Of a stretch of DNA of 64,000 nucleotides, positions 8,442 to 18,821 are shown one piece after another. The stretch is taken from the NCBI GenBank assembly GCA_947495075.1, contig CANLXH010000001.1:930001-994000 (forward strand), given 5' to 3'. The number at the start of each line of letters is the position of its first letter. Within the stretch, counting starts at the first letter, position 1. The notes beneath the pieces were generated by a model that saw only the letters and a program-made list of their open reading frames with translations, was not told the DNA's origin and made no database searches. The stretch comes from an uncultured Croceitalea sp. (lineage in GTDB: Bacteria > Bacteroidota > Bacteroidia > Flavobacteriales > Flavobacteriaceae). The translations under genes were made by a program, and so were the position numbers.

Positions 8442-9008
8442 ATGAAAATCCCCCAAATTGTTACCTGCTTAGTTGTGGTATTACTTTCCTTTAATTTTGC
8501 AACAGCTCAAAATAATAAGCTAACTATCATTTCTTCAGGTGTTTATAAAGAAAATAATAATACTGATATTGAGAAGGCTATTGATACCGACAATCATAAA
8601 ACTTTATTAGCAGCCTATAAAGCAACTGACTTAAAAGATATGTTGAATGAAAGCGGACCCTTTACAATTTTTGCTCCTTCAGACAATGCTTTCTCAAAAT
8701 TCTCAAAATCAAGATTTCAATCAATGCTTAACTCTGATGATAAAAATCAGCTTAAGGCTGTTTTAAAATATCATATTGTTCCAGGTAAGCTAACTGCTTC
8801 TAAAATCCTTAAGGCTTTGTGCAGAGGTAAAGGCAAAACTACATTTACAACTATCCAAGGAGATAAAATAACAGCTACCATGCGGGGATTAGATATTATT
8901 TTAACAGATAATATGGGAAACTCAGCAAAAATCACTGTTGCAGATACAACACAAGGAAACGGCGTTATGCACGAAATAGACAGTGTAATTCTTCCTACGA
9001 GAATTTAA
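8442..9008 (+). CDS. Secreted fasciclin (FAS1) domain protein
   Basis: The 188-residue product has a signal peptide (MKIPQIVTCLVVVLLSFNFATAQ) and then one FAS1 domain. The family landmarks are visible: FTIFAPSDNAFSKF (H1 box), a central YHIVPGK (YH motif), and the closing GNGVMHEIDSVILP (H2 box). FAS1 domains mediate adhesion or ligand binding in exported proteins; the partner is unknown. The gene stands alone, with 213 nt upstream and only 12 nt from the convergent pheT, and no clear terminator between the two. Confidence 0.88.
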   Translation: MKIPQIVTCLVVVLLSFNFATAQNNKLTIISSGVYKENNNTDIEKAIDTDNHKTLLAAYKATDLKDMLNESGPFTIFAPSDNAFSKFSKSRFQSMLNSDDKNQLKAVLKYHIVPGKLTASKILKALCRGKGKTTFTTIQGDKITATMRGLDIILTDNMGNSAKITVADTTQGNGVMHEIDSVILPTRI

Positions 9009-9020
9009 ATCTAAAATTAC

Positions 9021-11429
9021 TTACCTTAATTCAGCACCAAGTTGCTCCACATATGCGTTTTGCAATTTGGACATAATTTTTTCGATTTGCTTATCTGTAA
9101 GTGTTTTAAAGACATCTAATAACGTAAAACTTACGGCATAAGACTTCTTACCTTCTGGTAAATTTTCACCCGTGTAAACGTCAAATAAATTTACAGCTTT
9201 TAGAAAAGTTCTTTCAGTTTTAAATGCTAAATCCCGCAATTCTTTAAACGTAACTGCTTCATCTAGTAATAATGCTAAATCCCGTTTAACCTCAGGAAAT
9301 TTTGGAATATCTTTAAATACTATTTTATTTTTTGAAGCTAGATTTTTTAATACATCCCAGTTAAAGTCTGCAAATATAACTTCGTTTTTAACACCAAGTT
9401 TATTTGTAAAACTCTTATCCACAATACCAATAACTAGCATCGTTTCGCCATCTTTCTCTAATGAAATACCTTCAGATAAGAATTCTTCTTTTGCAGTAGT
9501 TGTTTGATACCCACTAACACCAACTCTACTTAAAATGCTTTCAGTTATTCCCTTTAAATAATAAAAACCTGAAGGGCTATTTTGTAAAGTCCAACTATCT
9601 TCGAACTGATTACCAGTTACTATTAATGAAAGATGCGTATCTTCTTGGTAGTTGTCTTTTTGTTTTAAATAGGTTTTTCCAAACTCAAACAATTTAAGGT
9701 TTTGTTTTCTTCGATTTTGGTTATGAGCAATAGCGGTTAAGCCAGAAAATAACATGGACGCTCTAAGTACTCCTAAATCTGTACTAAGGGGATTCAACAT
9801 TTTTACATTTTCTTCAGCTTTAGTAGTTTCAACTGGTACTAAACTATTGGTCATAATCTCAAAGAAGCCTCTAGCTGCAAGTAAATCACCAACTACGTTT
9901 TGCAGTTTATGGTTTTCAAATTTAGAAGTCTTTGCGATTGATGCAGTAAACTTTTCTTTATAGTCTATGTTATTATAACCATAAACTCTTAATATTTCCT
10001 CTATAACATCAACTTCTCTTTGAACATCTGTTCTATATGAAGGTATTGTTAACCCTAAACCAGATTCTGTTACATTATTTACTTTTATCTCCAAGGAAGA
10101 AAGAATAGATTTTATGGTGTCTTTTGGAATCTCTTGTCCAATAAGTTTATAAATTTTTTCAAAAGTCAAAAACACTTGAAAATCATCCTTTTTCTTAGGG
10201 TATAAGTCTACAATATCCGATGTTATTTCTCCTCCTGCTACTTCTTTAATTAATAATGCAGCTCGTTTTAAGGCATATTCAGTAGTATTAATATCTATTC
10301 CTCTTTCGAATCTAAAAGAGGCATCTGTATTTAGTCCATGACGTTTGGCAGTTTTTCTAACAGATACAGCGTCAAAATAAGCACTTTCAAGAAAAATACT
10401 TGTTGTATCATTAGTAACTCCTGAATGTTTACCTCCAAAGACACCAGCAATACACATGGGTTTTTCACTATCACAAATCATTAAGTCATCTTCATGCAAC
10501 TCTCTCTCAACGTCATCTAGAGTAGTAAATTTTGTGCCTTTTGGAAGTGTTTTAACCTCTACCTTGCCTCCTTTTATTTTAGTTGCATCAAAGGCATGTA
10601 GGGGTTGTCCTAGCTCATGTAGTACATAATTAGTAATATCTACAACATTATTTATAGGAGATAAACCAATAGATTTTAATCTATTTTGTAGCCAAGTAGG
10701 AGAATCTTGAACTAAGATATTACTTATGGTTACCCCGCAATATCTGGGAGCTAAACTATTATTCTCAACTTCAACATCTAATTTTAGTGAACGATTGTCT
10801 ACTGAAAAGGTACTAGTAGATGGTGTTATTAGTTTTTCAATAATTTCTTGTTGCTCAAGTCCAGCTTTTAAATCTCTTGCAACTCCAAAATGACTCATAG
10901 CGTCAGAACGGTTTGGAGTAAGCCCTATTTCAAAGATACTATCAGTTTCAATTTCAAAAACTTGGTTACATGGAGTACCTGGCTTTAAAGTTTCATTAAG
11001 TATAAGAATACCATCGTGACTTTTACCAAGACCTAATTCGTCCTCTGCGCAAATCATCCCGTAGCTTTCTTCACCTCTAATTTTACCCTTCTTTATTTTC
11101 CATGGCTCATTTTCTTTAGAATAAAGGGTAGATCCAATAGTAGCTACTGGTACTTTTTGTCCAACGGCAACATTTGGTGCCCCACAAACTATTTGTACAG
11201 GTGTGCCTTGACCTATATCTACTGTGGTTAATTTTAAGCGGTCAGCATTAGGGTGTTTTTCACAGGTGAGTACGTGACCAACAACTACACCTTCCAGACT
11301 GCCTTTTACAGATTCAAAATTAGAAATACCTTCAACTTCTAAACCTAAATCGGTTAAAAGTTCTCCAGTTTTTTCGGCTTTCCAATCTAGTTGTAAAAAT
11401 TGCTTTAACCAGTTGTATGAGATTTTCAT
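9021..11429 (-). CDS. pheT: Phenylalanine-tRNA ligase beta subunit
   Basis: At 802 residues this is the usual length for bacterial PheT. It opens with the conserved MKISYNWLKQFL. The EMAP/tRNA-binding OB domain lies at about 40-150, B3/4 with the editing site in the 200-400 region (RYCGVTISNI), then B5, the synthetase-like core (FFEIMTNSLV) and the C-terminal FDX-ACB tRNA anticodon-binding domain (KFPEVKRDLALLLD onward). It acts with PheS as an alpha2-beta2 enzyme charging tRNA-Phe. pheS is not adjacent, which is common in Bacteroidota. It is divergent from the TlpA-like gene at 11559. Confidence 0.97.
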   Translation of the reverse strand: MKISYNWLKQFLQLDWKAEKTGELLTDLGLEVEGISNFESVKGSLEGVVVGHVLTCEKHPNADRLKLTTVDIGQGTPVQIVCGAPNVAVGQKVPVATIGSTLYSKENEPWKIKKGKIRGEESYGMICAEDELGLGKSHDGILILNETLKPGTPCNQVFEIETDSIFEIGLTPNRSDAMSHFGVARDLKAGLEQQEIIEKLITPSTSTFSVDNRSLKLDVEVENNSLAPRYCGVTISNILVQDSPTWLQNRLKSIGLSPINNVVDITNYVLHELGQPLHAFDATKIKGGKVEVKTLPKGTKFTTLDDVERELHEDDLMICDSEKPMCIAGVFGGKHSGVTNDTTSIFLESAYFDAVSVRKTAKRHGLNTDASFRFERGIDINTTEYALKRAALLIKEVAGGEITSDIVDLYPKKKDDFQVFLTFEKIYKLIGQEIPKDTIKSILSSLEIKVNNVTESGLGLTIPSYRTDVQREVDVIEEILRVYGYNNIDYKEKFTASIAKTSKFENHKLQNVVGDLLAARGFFEIMTNSLVPVETTKAEENVKMLNPLSTDLGVLRASMLFSGLTAIAHNQNRRKQNLKLFEFGKTYLKQKDNYQEDTHLSLIVTGNQFEDSWTLQNSPSGFYYLKGITESILSRVGVSGYQTTTAKEEFLSEGISLEKDGETMLVIGIVDKSFTNKLGVKNEVIFADFNWDVLKNLASKNKIVFKDIPKFPEVKRDLALLLDEAVTFKELRDLAFKTERTFLKAVNLFDVYTGENLPEGKKSYAVSFTLLDVFKTLTDKQIEKIMSKLQNAYVEQLGAELR

Positions 11430-11558
11430 CGGTCAGTTTTAAAGTTTGCAAATATAAAACATTGCTAACTCACATTCAATCAACTTTTCCTTCAAAGATT
11501 TTAGTTAAAATGTAAGCTGAGCAATATTTTTTCGATATAATTGAAAAAATATTTCGAA

Positions 11559-12779
11559 ATGAAAAAAATAACACTTCTTCTCTTACTTTCTCTTATAATT
11601 ATTTCTTGTGAAGAAAAAAATGAAGCCAAGCTTAAAGTAGGTGAGTGGTGGGCAACAATGAGAGTAGCAGAAAATGAAGAACTACCATTTAATTTTTCAT
11701 TATTACAAGATGGTGATAATTACACAATGGAGATAAGAAATGCAGAGGAGTTAATACTTGTAGATGAGTTTGAGTTTTACCAAGACTCTATAAAAATACA
11801 AATGCCAATATTTGAAGGATATATTGCAGGTAAATTCTCTGAGAAAGAAATTAAAGGAAATTTTATCAAAGAAAGTTTAGATAGAATAGTTCCATTTAAT
11901 GCTAAGTTTGGAAAAAAGCCACGCTTTGAGCCTCAAAAAGAGAGTACAGTAAATATTTCTGGAGTTTGGGAGGTAGATTTTGATTACGATAAGGAAAGTG
12001 CTTATCCAGCAAAGGGAATATTTACCCAAGAAGACGAAAAAGTTACTGGGACGTTTAGAACTAATACAGGGGATTATAGATATTTAGAGGGTATTGTTGA
12101 TGGAAGTAACCTAAAATTATCAACTTTTGATGGTGCTCATGTTTTTCTTTTTACAGCTTCTGCAACAGACAGTACTCTAAATGGAGTTTTCTATTCTGGA
12201 AACCATAGTGTTGAGAATTTTAAAGCCAAACGAAATGATGCTTTTGAGCTTGCAGATGCAAATACACTTACTTACATAAAAGAGGGTTATGATAGATTGG
12301 AATTTTCTTTCCCGAACGAGAATGGAGACATGATTAGTTTATCTGATGATAGGTTTAAAGAAAAGGCAGTCTTAGTTCAAATAATGGGTACATGGTGTCC
12401 AAATTGTTTAGATGAGACCAAATTTTACAAAGAATACTTAACTAATAGCCCTAATCCTGATTTGGAAATAATTGCATTGGCTTTTGAGTATGCAAAAACT
12501 GAGGAGAAGGCTTTTAAAGGAATACAGCGATTAAAAGATAGATTAGGAATTGATTACCCTATTCTGCTTGCTCAGTTTGGTAGTACAGATAAGATTCTTG
12601 CCAATCAAAAGTTGCCAATGCTAAACCATGTTTTATCTTACCCTACAACTATTTACATAGATAAAGGAGGTAATATCCAAAAAATACATACTGGGTTTAA
12701 TGGTCCAGCTACAGGAGAAAAACATGAAGAATTCAAAAAAGAATTCACCGAAACATTAGAAAAACTGTTGGCAGAATAA
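11559..12779 (+). CDS. TlpA-family thiol-disulfide lipoprotein
   Basis: The ATG at 11559 is chosen over a TTG 18 nt upstream because it gives a clean lipoprotein signal (MKKITLLLLLSLIIISC, Cys17); the product is 406 residues. The N-terminal two-thirds are beta-rich and repeat a similar pattern twice. The C-terminal thioredoxin fold carries GTWCPNC with active cysteines at about 280 and 283, and a cis-Pro region (SYPTTIYIDKGG). It should act as a membrane-anchored periplasmic reductant, unlike the cysteine-less relative at 4287. It ends 1 nt before the convergent leuB stop. Confidence 0.87.
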   Translation: MKKITLLLLLSLIIISCEEKNEAKLKVGEWWATMRVAENEELPFNFSLLQDGDNYTMEIRNAEELILVDEFEFYQDSIKIQMPIFEGYIAGKFSEKEIKGNFIKESLDRIVPFNAKFGKKPRFEPQKESTVNISGVWEVDFDYDKESAYPAKGIFTQEDEKVTGTFRTNTGDYRYLEGIVDGSNLKLSTFDGAHVFLFTASATDSTLNGVFYSGNHSVENFKAKRNDAFELADANTLTYIKEGYDRLEFSFPNENGDMISLSDDRFKEKAVLVQIMGTWCPNCLDETKFYKEYLTNSPNPDLEIIALAFEYAKTEEKAFKGIQRLKDRLGIDYPILLAQFGSTDKILANQKLPMLNHVLSYPTTIYIDKGGNIQKIHTGFNGPATGEKHEEFKKEFTETLEKLLAE

Positions 12780-12780
12780 A

Positions 12781-13902
12781 TTAGATTATTGTGGATTTAC
12801 CTAACCCAATATTCTCATCGTTCATATTTAAGTCATCATCGCTACTATCAACAATATTGTTTGCAATAAAATCCCCGACATGATTAGTGCCATAGCTACT
12901 GTTGACATCTAAATCTGGAGTTACAATACCTTTTTCCAAAGCTTTATCAACAGCTTCTCTAACAGCCATTGCTTCTTCAAATAATTGAAAATGCTCTAAA
13001 AGCATTGCAGCTGAAAGTATAGAAGCGACAGGATTTGCAATATCTTTTCCTTTGGCTTGGGGATAGGATCCATGGATAGGTTCAAAAAGAGCATTTTCAT
13101 CTCCTACTGATGCAGATGCTAATAAACCAATAGATCCTCCAATAACACTTCCTTCATCGGAAATAATATCTCCAAACATGTTTTCAGTTAATACTACATC
13201 AAACTGGCTTGGATTAAGAATAATTTGCATTGCAGCATTATCAACAAAGAGAAAATCTAACTGTACTTCTGGGTAGCTTTCTCCAATTTTAGTAACCACT
13301 TTGCGCCACAGTCTTGAAGATTCTAATACATTGGCTTTATCTACAAGCGTGAGTTTATTTCTTCTGTTTTTTGCTGCTTTAAACGCTAAATGAGCAATGC
13401 GACTAATTTCTTTTTCAGAGTATTCACATAAATCTGATGCTACTGTGCCTTCAGCATTCAGTTTTTTTTCTCCAAAATAGATACCGCCAGTTAACTCACG
13501 GTAAATTGTAAAATCTGTTCCTGAAATAATCTCCTCTTTTAAAGGGGACTTTGCAATAAGAGTAGGAAACACTTTTACGGGTCTTATATTAGTATATAAA
13601 CCTAATTCTCTTCTTAATTTTAAAAGCCCTTGTTCTGGACGTACTTTTGCACTTGGGTCATTATCATATTTTGGATCACCTATAGAACCAAAAAGTACCG
13701 CATCCGCATCTTTACAAAGTTGTAAGGTTTTTTCTGGTAGTGGATTACCAGTTTTATCTATTGCAATAGCTCCAACTGAAGCTTCCTTGTAAACAAATGT
13801 ATGATTAAATGTTTCTTCGACCGCCTGTAAGCACTTTACAGCTTGGTCAATTACCTCTGGCCCTATACCATCTCCAGGAAGTAGTGCTATATTTAAATTC
13901 AT
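12781..13902 (-). CDS. leuB: 3-isopropylmalate dehydrogenase
   Basis: A 373-residue NAD-dependent dehydrogenase, with LPGDGIGPEV at the N-terminus, the substrate-binding region LYTNIRPVK, catalytic Lys in LVDKANVLESSRLW, and the cofactor segment EPIHGSYPQAKGKDIANP. It oxidatively decarboxylates 3-isopropylmalate in leucine synthesis. It is the last gene of the leuACDB operon, 5 nt after leuD. The C-terminal tail after residue about 355 (DDDLNMNDENIGLGK) is an acidic extension of uncertain value. Confidence 0.97.
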   Translation of the reverse strand: MNLNIALLPGDGIGPEVIDQAVKCLQAVEETFNHTFVYKEASVGAIAIDKTGNPLPEKTLQLCKDADAVLFGSIGDPKYDNDPSAKVRPEQGLLKLRRELGLYTNIRPVKVFPTLIAKSPLKEEIISGTDFTIYRELTGGIYFGEKKLNAEGTVASDLCEYSEKEISRIAHLAFKAAKNRRNKLTLVDKANVLESSRLWRKVVTKIGESYPEVQLDFLFVDNAAMQIILNPSQFDVVLTENMFGDIISDEGSVIGGSIGLLASASVGDENALFEPIHGSYPQAKGKDIANPVASILSAAMLLEHFQLFEEAMAVREAVDKALEKGIVTPDLDVNSSYGTNHVGDFIANNIVDSSDDDLNMNDENIGLGKSTII

Positions 13903-13907
13903 GTTTC

Positions 13908-14495
13908 TTATTGATTTTGCGCCTCAAACGCTTCAATGGATTCTTTTTTACTAATTAAAAAATCGATATCGTCATAACCATTTATTAAACACATCTTTTT
14001 ATACGAATCAATTTCAAATGACTCATCTAAACCAATTTCATTAAGAGAAAGTCGTTGATTTTCTAAATCTACTTGAAGTTCGGACTTAGGATTTTCTTTA
14101 AGATGCGTTAATAGTTGTGTTAATTTTGTACTACTAATCTGAATAGGTAATAAACCATTATTTAATGCATTACCTTTAAAAATATCAGCAAAATAACTAG
14201 ATACTATAACCTTAAATCCATAATCTTCTAGTGCCCAAGCCGCATGTTCCCGACTAGACCCACAGCCAAAATTCTCTCCAGCTACTAAGATTTTCCCAGA
14301 ATACTTTTCTTCATTTAAAATAAAACCCTCTTTTTTACTTCCATCAGAATTATAACGCCAATCTCTGAATAGATTTTCACCAAAGCCTATTTTACTGGTG
14401 GCTTTTAAGAATCTAGCAGGAATAATCTGGTCGGTATCAACATTCTCTACAGGTAAGGATACCGCGGTAGATGTAAGCTTTTTAAATTTTTCCAT
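13908..14495 (-). CDS. leuD: 3-isopropylmalate dehydratase small subunit
   Basis: A 195-residue protein with the LeuD hallmarks [12 protein letters not shown] and [17 protein letters not shown], the swivel domain that completes the aconitase-like active site. With LeuC it isomerises 2-isopropylmalate to 3-isopropylmalate. Its ATG overlaps the leuC stop by 1 nt and leuB follows 5 nt later, so the subunits are probably translationally coupled. Confidence 0.97.
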   Translation of the reverse strand: MEKFKKLTSTAVSLPVENVDTDQIIPARFLKATSKIGFGENLFRDWRYNSDGSKKEGFILNEEKYSGKILVAGENFGCGSSREHAAWALEDYGFKVIVSSYFADIFKGNALNNGLLPIQISSTKLTQLLTHLKENPKSELQVDLENQRLSLNEIGLDESFEIDSYKKMCLINGYDDIDFLISKKESIEAFEAQNQ

Positions 14496-15880
14496 TATAC
14501 CAGTTCAAGTTCAGTTACGTCAACTATTTTTCCTTCTATAGCTGTCAACGCTGCAGTTAAAGGACTAGCTAACAAAGTTCTTACTCCCTGTCCTTGCCTC
14601 CCTTCAAAATTTCTATTAGAGGTAGAAACGCAGTATTCTCCTGCTGGGATTTTATCTTCATTCATGCCTAAACACGCAGAGCAACCTGGTTGTCTAATTT
14701 CAAAGCCAGCTGCTTCAAAAATATCCTGCAAACCTTCTTCTTTGATTTGTTTTGCTACTTGTTGGGAACCAGGAACAATAAGAGCAGTGATATTACCAGC
14801 TTTTTGTTTTCCTTCTATATGTGAAGCCGCTAATCTAAAATCTTCTATACGCGAATTAGTGCAACTTCCAATAAATACGTAATTAATGGATTGATTAATT
14901 AAAGATTGCCCTTTTTTTAAGCCCATGTATGTTAATGCTTTTTCAAAAGAAGCGTCGTTTGTTTCAGGAATACTTTCATTAATTTTTATCCCCATACCGG
15001 GATTAGTACCATAAGTAATCATTGGTAATATATCGGAAGCATCAAAATTATACTCGGTATCAAAAGTTGCTCCATCATCTGTTGGCAAGGTCTTCCAATA
15101 GGTTACTTTTTTATCCCATTCTTGGCTATTTGGTGCAAACTCTTTTCCCTTTACGTATTCAAAAGTAGTTTTGTCCGGGGCAATCATGCCACCACGCGCT
15201 CCCATTTCAATACTCATATTACATACGGTCATACGCCCTTCCATACTCATGTTTTCAAAAACATCACCAGCATATTCTACAAAATGTCCAGTGCCAGAGT
15301 TTGTACCTAATTGTGCGATTATGTAGAGTATAACATCTTTGGGAAGTACATTTTTATTTAGCTTACCGTTAACGGTAATACGCATTTTCTTTGGCTTGTT
15401 TAATAATAGGCATTGGCTGGCAAATACTTGTGCTACTTGACTTGTGCCAATTCCAAAAGCAATGGTGCCAAAAGCTCCATGGGTAGAGGTATGGCTATCG
15501 CCACATACCATAGTCATACCAGGTTGAGTAATACCTAATTCTGGCGCAATAACATGCACAATGCCTTGATATTCATGACCTAAACCATAAAGTGTCACGT
15601 TATGGTTTTTGCAATTCTTAGTAAGCATTTCTACCTGCTTTCTTGAAAGCGCATCCTTAATGGTTAAATGTTGGTTTACAGTAGGTACATTATGATCGGC
15701 AGTTGCCACAGTTTTTTCTGGTCTAGCCAGGGTAATGCCTCTTTGTTCTAGTTCTGCAAAAGCTTGAGGGCTGGTAACTTCATGTATTAAATGTTTATCT
15801 ATATAGAGTATTTGTGGGCCGTCTGGAACAGAATCTACGACATGTGCATCCCAGACCTTATCAAATAATGTTTTTTTCAT
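14495..15880 (-). CDS. leuC: 3-isopropylmalate dehydratase large subunit
   Basis: A 461-residue aconitase-family protein. The three cysteines of the 4Fe-4S cluster are visible in [11 protein letters not shown] and [12 protein letters not shown], with substrate and cluster motifs ATADHNVPT and [13 protein letters not shown] upstream. It forms the isomerase of leucine synthesis with LeuD. It overlaps leuA by 1 nt (ATG/TAA) and leuD by 1 nt, the tightest part of the operon. Confidence 0.97.
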   Translation of the reverse strand: MKKTLFDKVWDAHVVDSVPDGPQILYIDKHLIHEVTSPQAFAELEQRGITLARPEKTVATADHNVPTVNQHLTIKDALSRKQVEMLTKNCKNHNVTLYGLGHEYQGIVHVIAPELGITQPGMTMVCGDSHTSTHGAFGTIAFGIGTSQVAQVFASQCLLLNKPKKMRITVNGKLNKNVLPKDVILYIIAQLGTNSGTGHFVEYAGDVFENMSMEGRMTVCNMSIEMGARGGMIAPDKTTFEYVKGKEFAPNSQEWDKKVTYWKTLPTDDGATFDTEYNFDASDILPMITYGTNPGMGIKINESIPETNDASFEKALTYMGLKKGQSLINQSINYVFIGSCTNSRIEDFRLAASHIEGKQKAGNITALIVPGSQQVAKQIKEEGLQDIFEAAGFEIRQPGCSACLGMNEDKIPAGEYCVSTSNRNFEGRQGQGVRTLLASPLTAALTAIEGKIVDVTELELV

Positions 15881-17052
15881 TAAGCAAGGCTTTCTAATTT
15901 TATATTGCTGGTCTCTACAATCTCATGAATGTCAGAATCAACAATCTCTTTCTTTACATCAGCAAATTTTAGAAAATTATCATAAACAGTATCTAATTGT
16001 AATTTTGTTAACTCATAACCAACGTTCTTTGCGCGATAGGCCAATGCAGCTCTTCCACTTCTAGCAGTTAAGACAATAGAAGATTCACTTACACCAACAT
16101 CTTCTGGGTCAATAATCTCATAAGTTCCTCTGTTTTTGATAACACCATCTTGGTGTATGCCAGAACTGTGAGCAAATGCATTTGTACCGACAATGGCTTT
16201 ATTTGGTTGCACTGGCATACCCATTTTTTGAGAAACCATTTTGCTGGTATCAAACAAAAGTCTTGTATTTATATTGGTATCTAAATTTAAATCTGGATGT
16301 TGTTTAAGAATCATAACTACCTCTTCTAGAGATGTATTACCTGCACGCTCTCCAATACCATTGATAGTACATTCTATTTGTCTAGCACCATTAATAGCTC
16401 CCGAAACCGAATTTGCAGTAGCTAAACCTAAATCATTATGGCAATGACAAGAAAGTATAGCTTTGTCTATACCAGTAACATTTTCCTTTAAATATTTAAT
16501 CTTTGCTCCATATTCTTCCGGTAAACAATAACCAGTGGTATCTGGAATATTTAATACGGTAGCACCTGCCTTTATTACTGCTTCACAAACTCTTGCTAAA
16601 TATTCGTTATCTGTTCTACCCGCGTCTTCAGCAAAAAACTCAACATCTTCTACAAAAGATTTAGCGTATGTGACAGCCGCAACAGCTCTTCTAATAACTT
16701 CTTCTTGGGAAGTTTTGAACTTAAATTTAATGTGAGATTCTGATGTGCCAATTCCGGTATGGATTCTTGGCTTTTTTGCATATCTAAGAGCTTCTGCAGC
16801 AACTTTAATGTCTTTTTCAACAGCTCTTGTAAGTCCGCATACTGTAGCGTTTTTAATCAGTTTACTTATCTCACTCACCGAATTAAAATCACCTGGGCTT
16901 GAAATAGGAAATCCAGCTTCAAGAATATCAACACCAAGTTCTTCTAGCCTTTCTGCCAAAACTAATTTCTGAGCGGTGTCCAATTTACATCCTGGGACTT
17001 GCTCTCCATCCCTAAGCGTTGTGTCAAAAATTTGTACCTTATCTTTAGCCAT
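15880..17052 (-). CDS. leuA: 2-isopropylmalate synthase, short form without the regulatory domain
   Basis: The product has the HMGL-like TIM barrel: [12 protein letters not shown] at residues 10-21, the metal-binding [12 protein letters not shown] and the following [15 protein letters not shown]. It condenses acetyl-CoA with 2-oxoisovalerate. At 390 residues it stops soon after the subdomain region, whereas classical LeuA is about 510 residues and ends in a leucine-sensing domain. Homocitrate or citramalate synthase are alternatives of similar length, but the operon with leuCDB supports leucine synthesis. It is the first gene of the operon; an upstream palindrome at 17070 may be regulatory. 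Confidence 0.93.
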   Translation of the reverse strand: MAKDKVQIFDTTLRDGEQVPGCKLDTAQKLVLAERLEELGVDILEAGFPISSPGDFNSVSEISKLIKNATVCGLTRAVEKDIKVAAEALRYAKKPRIHTGIGTSESHIKFKFKTSQEEVIRRAVAAVTYAKSFVEDVEFFAEDAGRTDNEYLARVCEAVIKAGATVLNIPDTTGYCLPEEYGAKIKYLKENVTGIDKAILSCHCHNDLGLATANSVSGAINGARQIECTINGIGERAGNTSLEEVVMILKQHPDLNLDTNINTRLLFDTSKMVSQKMGMPVQPNKAIVGTNAFAHSSGIHQDGVIKNRGTYEIIDPEDVGVSESSIVLTARSGRAALAYRAKNVGYELTKLQLDTVYDNFLKFADVKKEIVDSDIHEIVETSNIKLESLA

Positions 17053-17069
17053 GATTGTGTATGGTTTAA

Positions 17070-17081
17070 CGTATCTATACG
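17070..17081. promoter_or_regulatory. Palindrome upstream of leuA
   Basis: CGTATCTATACG is an inverted repeat with 5-bp arms and a 2-bp centre, 18 nt upstream of the leuA ATG in the 145-bp divergent spacer with the gene at 17198. It could be an operator for the leucine operon, but no known regulator consensus was recognised. Chance occurrence is possible. Confidence 0.3.
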
Positions 17082-17197
17082 AAGATAAAATACGGTAGTT
17101 CGCAAACTATTTGTTCTAATAGGCCATTACAATGTTAAATAGTTTTTTACATCATTTAATTATTTGACATTCAATTATTTAAAGGTTTTATTTTACG

Positions 17198-18742
17198 ATG
17201 ACAAATTCCCAAAAGGACACTTTATTTGTATTGGTTAAATCGCTTTCTAAATCCGAAAAACGCCAATTTAAACTTTATGTTGGGCGTTTGGGAGTAAATA
17301 CAGATGCAAAATTTTTAGCATTATTTAATCTGCTAGACAAGATGAAGCTTTATAGCGAAGCTCAAATACTTGATAGCGGAATTGTTAAAAAGTCACAATT
17401 ATCTAATTTAAAAGCACATTTATATAAACAAATTTTGGTAAGCCTACGACTTAATCCCGTAAATCAAAACATTCGTATTCAAATAAGAGAACAACTAGAT
17501 TTTGCTACTATTTTATATCAAAAGGGACTTTATAAACAAGCTCTTAAAATTTTGGATAAGGTTAAGCATATAGCAATTGATAACGAAGAGAAAAATGTAG
17601 CTTATGAAATAGTTGAACTTGAAAAGCTTATTGAGACTCAATATATCACCAGGAGTATTCCTGATAGAGCTGATGAATTAGCTATTCAAGCAAAAGAGTT
17701 ATCTGCTCATAATGTGATGACCAGCAAATTGTCTAACCTTTCTTTACAATTGTATGGAATGATGCTTAAGGTGGGATATGTAAGAACAGATGAAGATTTA
17801 AGAGAAGTAACAGATTATTTTGAAACTCATTTACCAACATATAAGATTGATAACCTAGGTTTTAGAGAAAAATTATGGCTATACAAAGCTTATTTATGGT
17901 ATAGTTTTTTAACACAAGATTTTCTTTCCTCCTATAAATACGCAAGTAAATGGGTAGATTTATTCTATGAGAATGAGGAAATGATTCATCTAAATCCTGT
18001 TTTCTTTTTAAAAGGAAATCATTATTTACTGGAGTCGTTATTTTATGTAAAATACCCTTCTCAATTTAAGGAGACCTTAGATAGACTCGAACAGGTTACT
18101 AAGAACGCTAACTTCCCAAAGAATGATAATATTACTTCATTAGCGTTTTTATATATAAATTCAAATAAATTAAACTTACACTTTCTTGAAGGTACTTTTG
18201 AAAAAGGGTTGTACTTGGTTAATATTATAGAATATGGAATAAACAAGCATAAGAATCGTATAGACGAGCATCATATTATGCTTTTATACTATAAGATTGC
18301 TTGCCTATATTTTGGTAATGGAGACAACAAAACTTGCATTACTTACCTTAAAAAAATTATCTCTAACAAGAACTTAAAGATGAGAGAAGATTTAATGTGC
18401 TTTGCTCGCGTTTTAAGTTTAGTAGCTCACTATGAAGCAGGTATGGATTATCATTTAGAAGTGCAGTTGAAAAGCACGTACAAGTTCTTATTAAAAATGA
18501 ACAATTTGCAAGCTGTACAAAAAGAGATGATAAAGTTTTTAAGAAATTTGGGAGATATCTATCCCAATGAACTTAGAAACGAATTTTTAAAATTGCATAC
18601 AGAACTAAAGAAGTATGAAAATCATCCCTATGAAAAAAGAGCGTTTTTATATTTAGATATTATCTCTTGGTTAGAAAGTCATCTCTACAATAAACCGGTA
18701 AGGCAGATAATACGGGAAAAGGCTCTGGCAATAAAGAGATGA
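17198..18742 (+). CDS. Unknown large helical protein, possibly TPR-like
   Basis: I do not recognise a named family. The 514-residue protein has no signal peptide or membrane segment and is helix-rich. A stretch such as LYQKGLYKQALKILDKVK (about 112-129) has TPR-like spacing, and several further helical pairs follow (CLYFGNGDNKTCITYLKKI). The N-terminus (DTLFVLVKSLSKSEKRQFKLYV) is basic. It is divergent from leuA across 145 bp. A scaffold or regulatory role is possible but not shown. Confidence 0.65.
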   Translation: MTNSQKDTLFVLVKSLSKSEKRQFKLYVGRLGVNTDAKFLALFNLLDKMKLYSEAQILDSGIVKKSQLSNLKAHLYKQILVSLRLNPVNQNIRIQIREQLDFATILYQKGLYKQALKILDKVKHIAIDNEEKNVAYEIVELEKLIETQYITRSIPDRADELAIQAKELSAHNVMTSKLSNLSLQLYGMMLKVGYVRTDEDLREVTDYFETHLPTYKIDNLGFREKLWLYKAYLWYSFLTQDFLSSYKYASKWVDLFYENEEMIHLNPVFFLKGNHYLLESLFYVKYPSQFKETLDRLEQVTKNANFPKNDNITSLAFLYINSNKLNLHFLEGTFEKGLYLVNIIEYGINKHKNRIDEHHIMLLYYKIACLYFGNGDNKTCITYLKKIISNKNLKMREDLMCFARVLSLVAHYEAGMDYHLEVQLKSTYKFLLKMNNLQAVQKEMIKFLRNLGDIYPNELRNEFLKLHTELKKYENHPYEKRAFLYLDIISWLESHLYNKPVRQIIREKALAIKR

Positions 18743-18821
18743 GTTATTCACTTTTTAGCTTTGTAAAACCTTTTTTCTTCAAACTTTTACAAATATTAGA
18801 ACAGGTTTATTCTTGAAAGAA

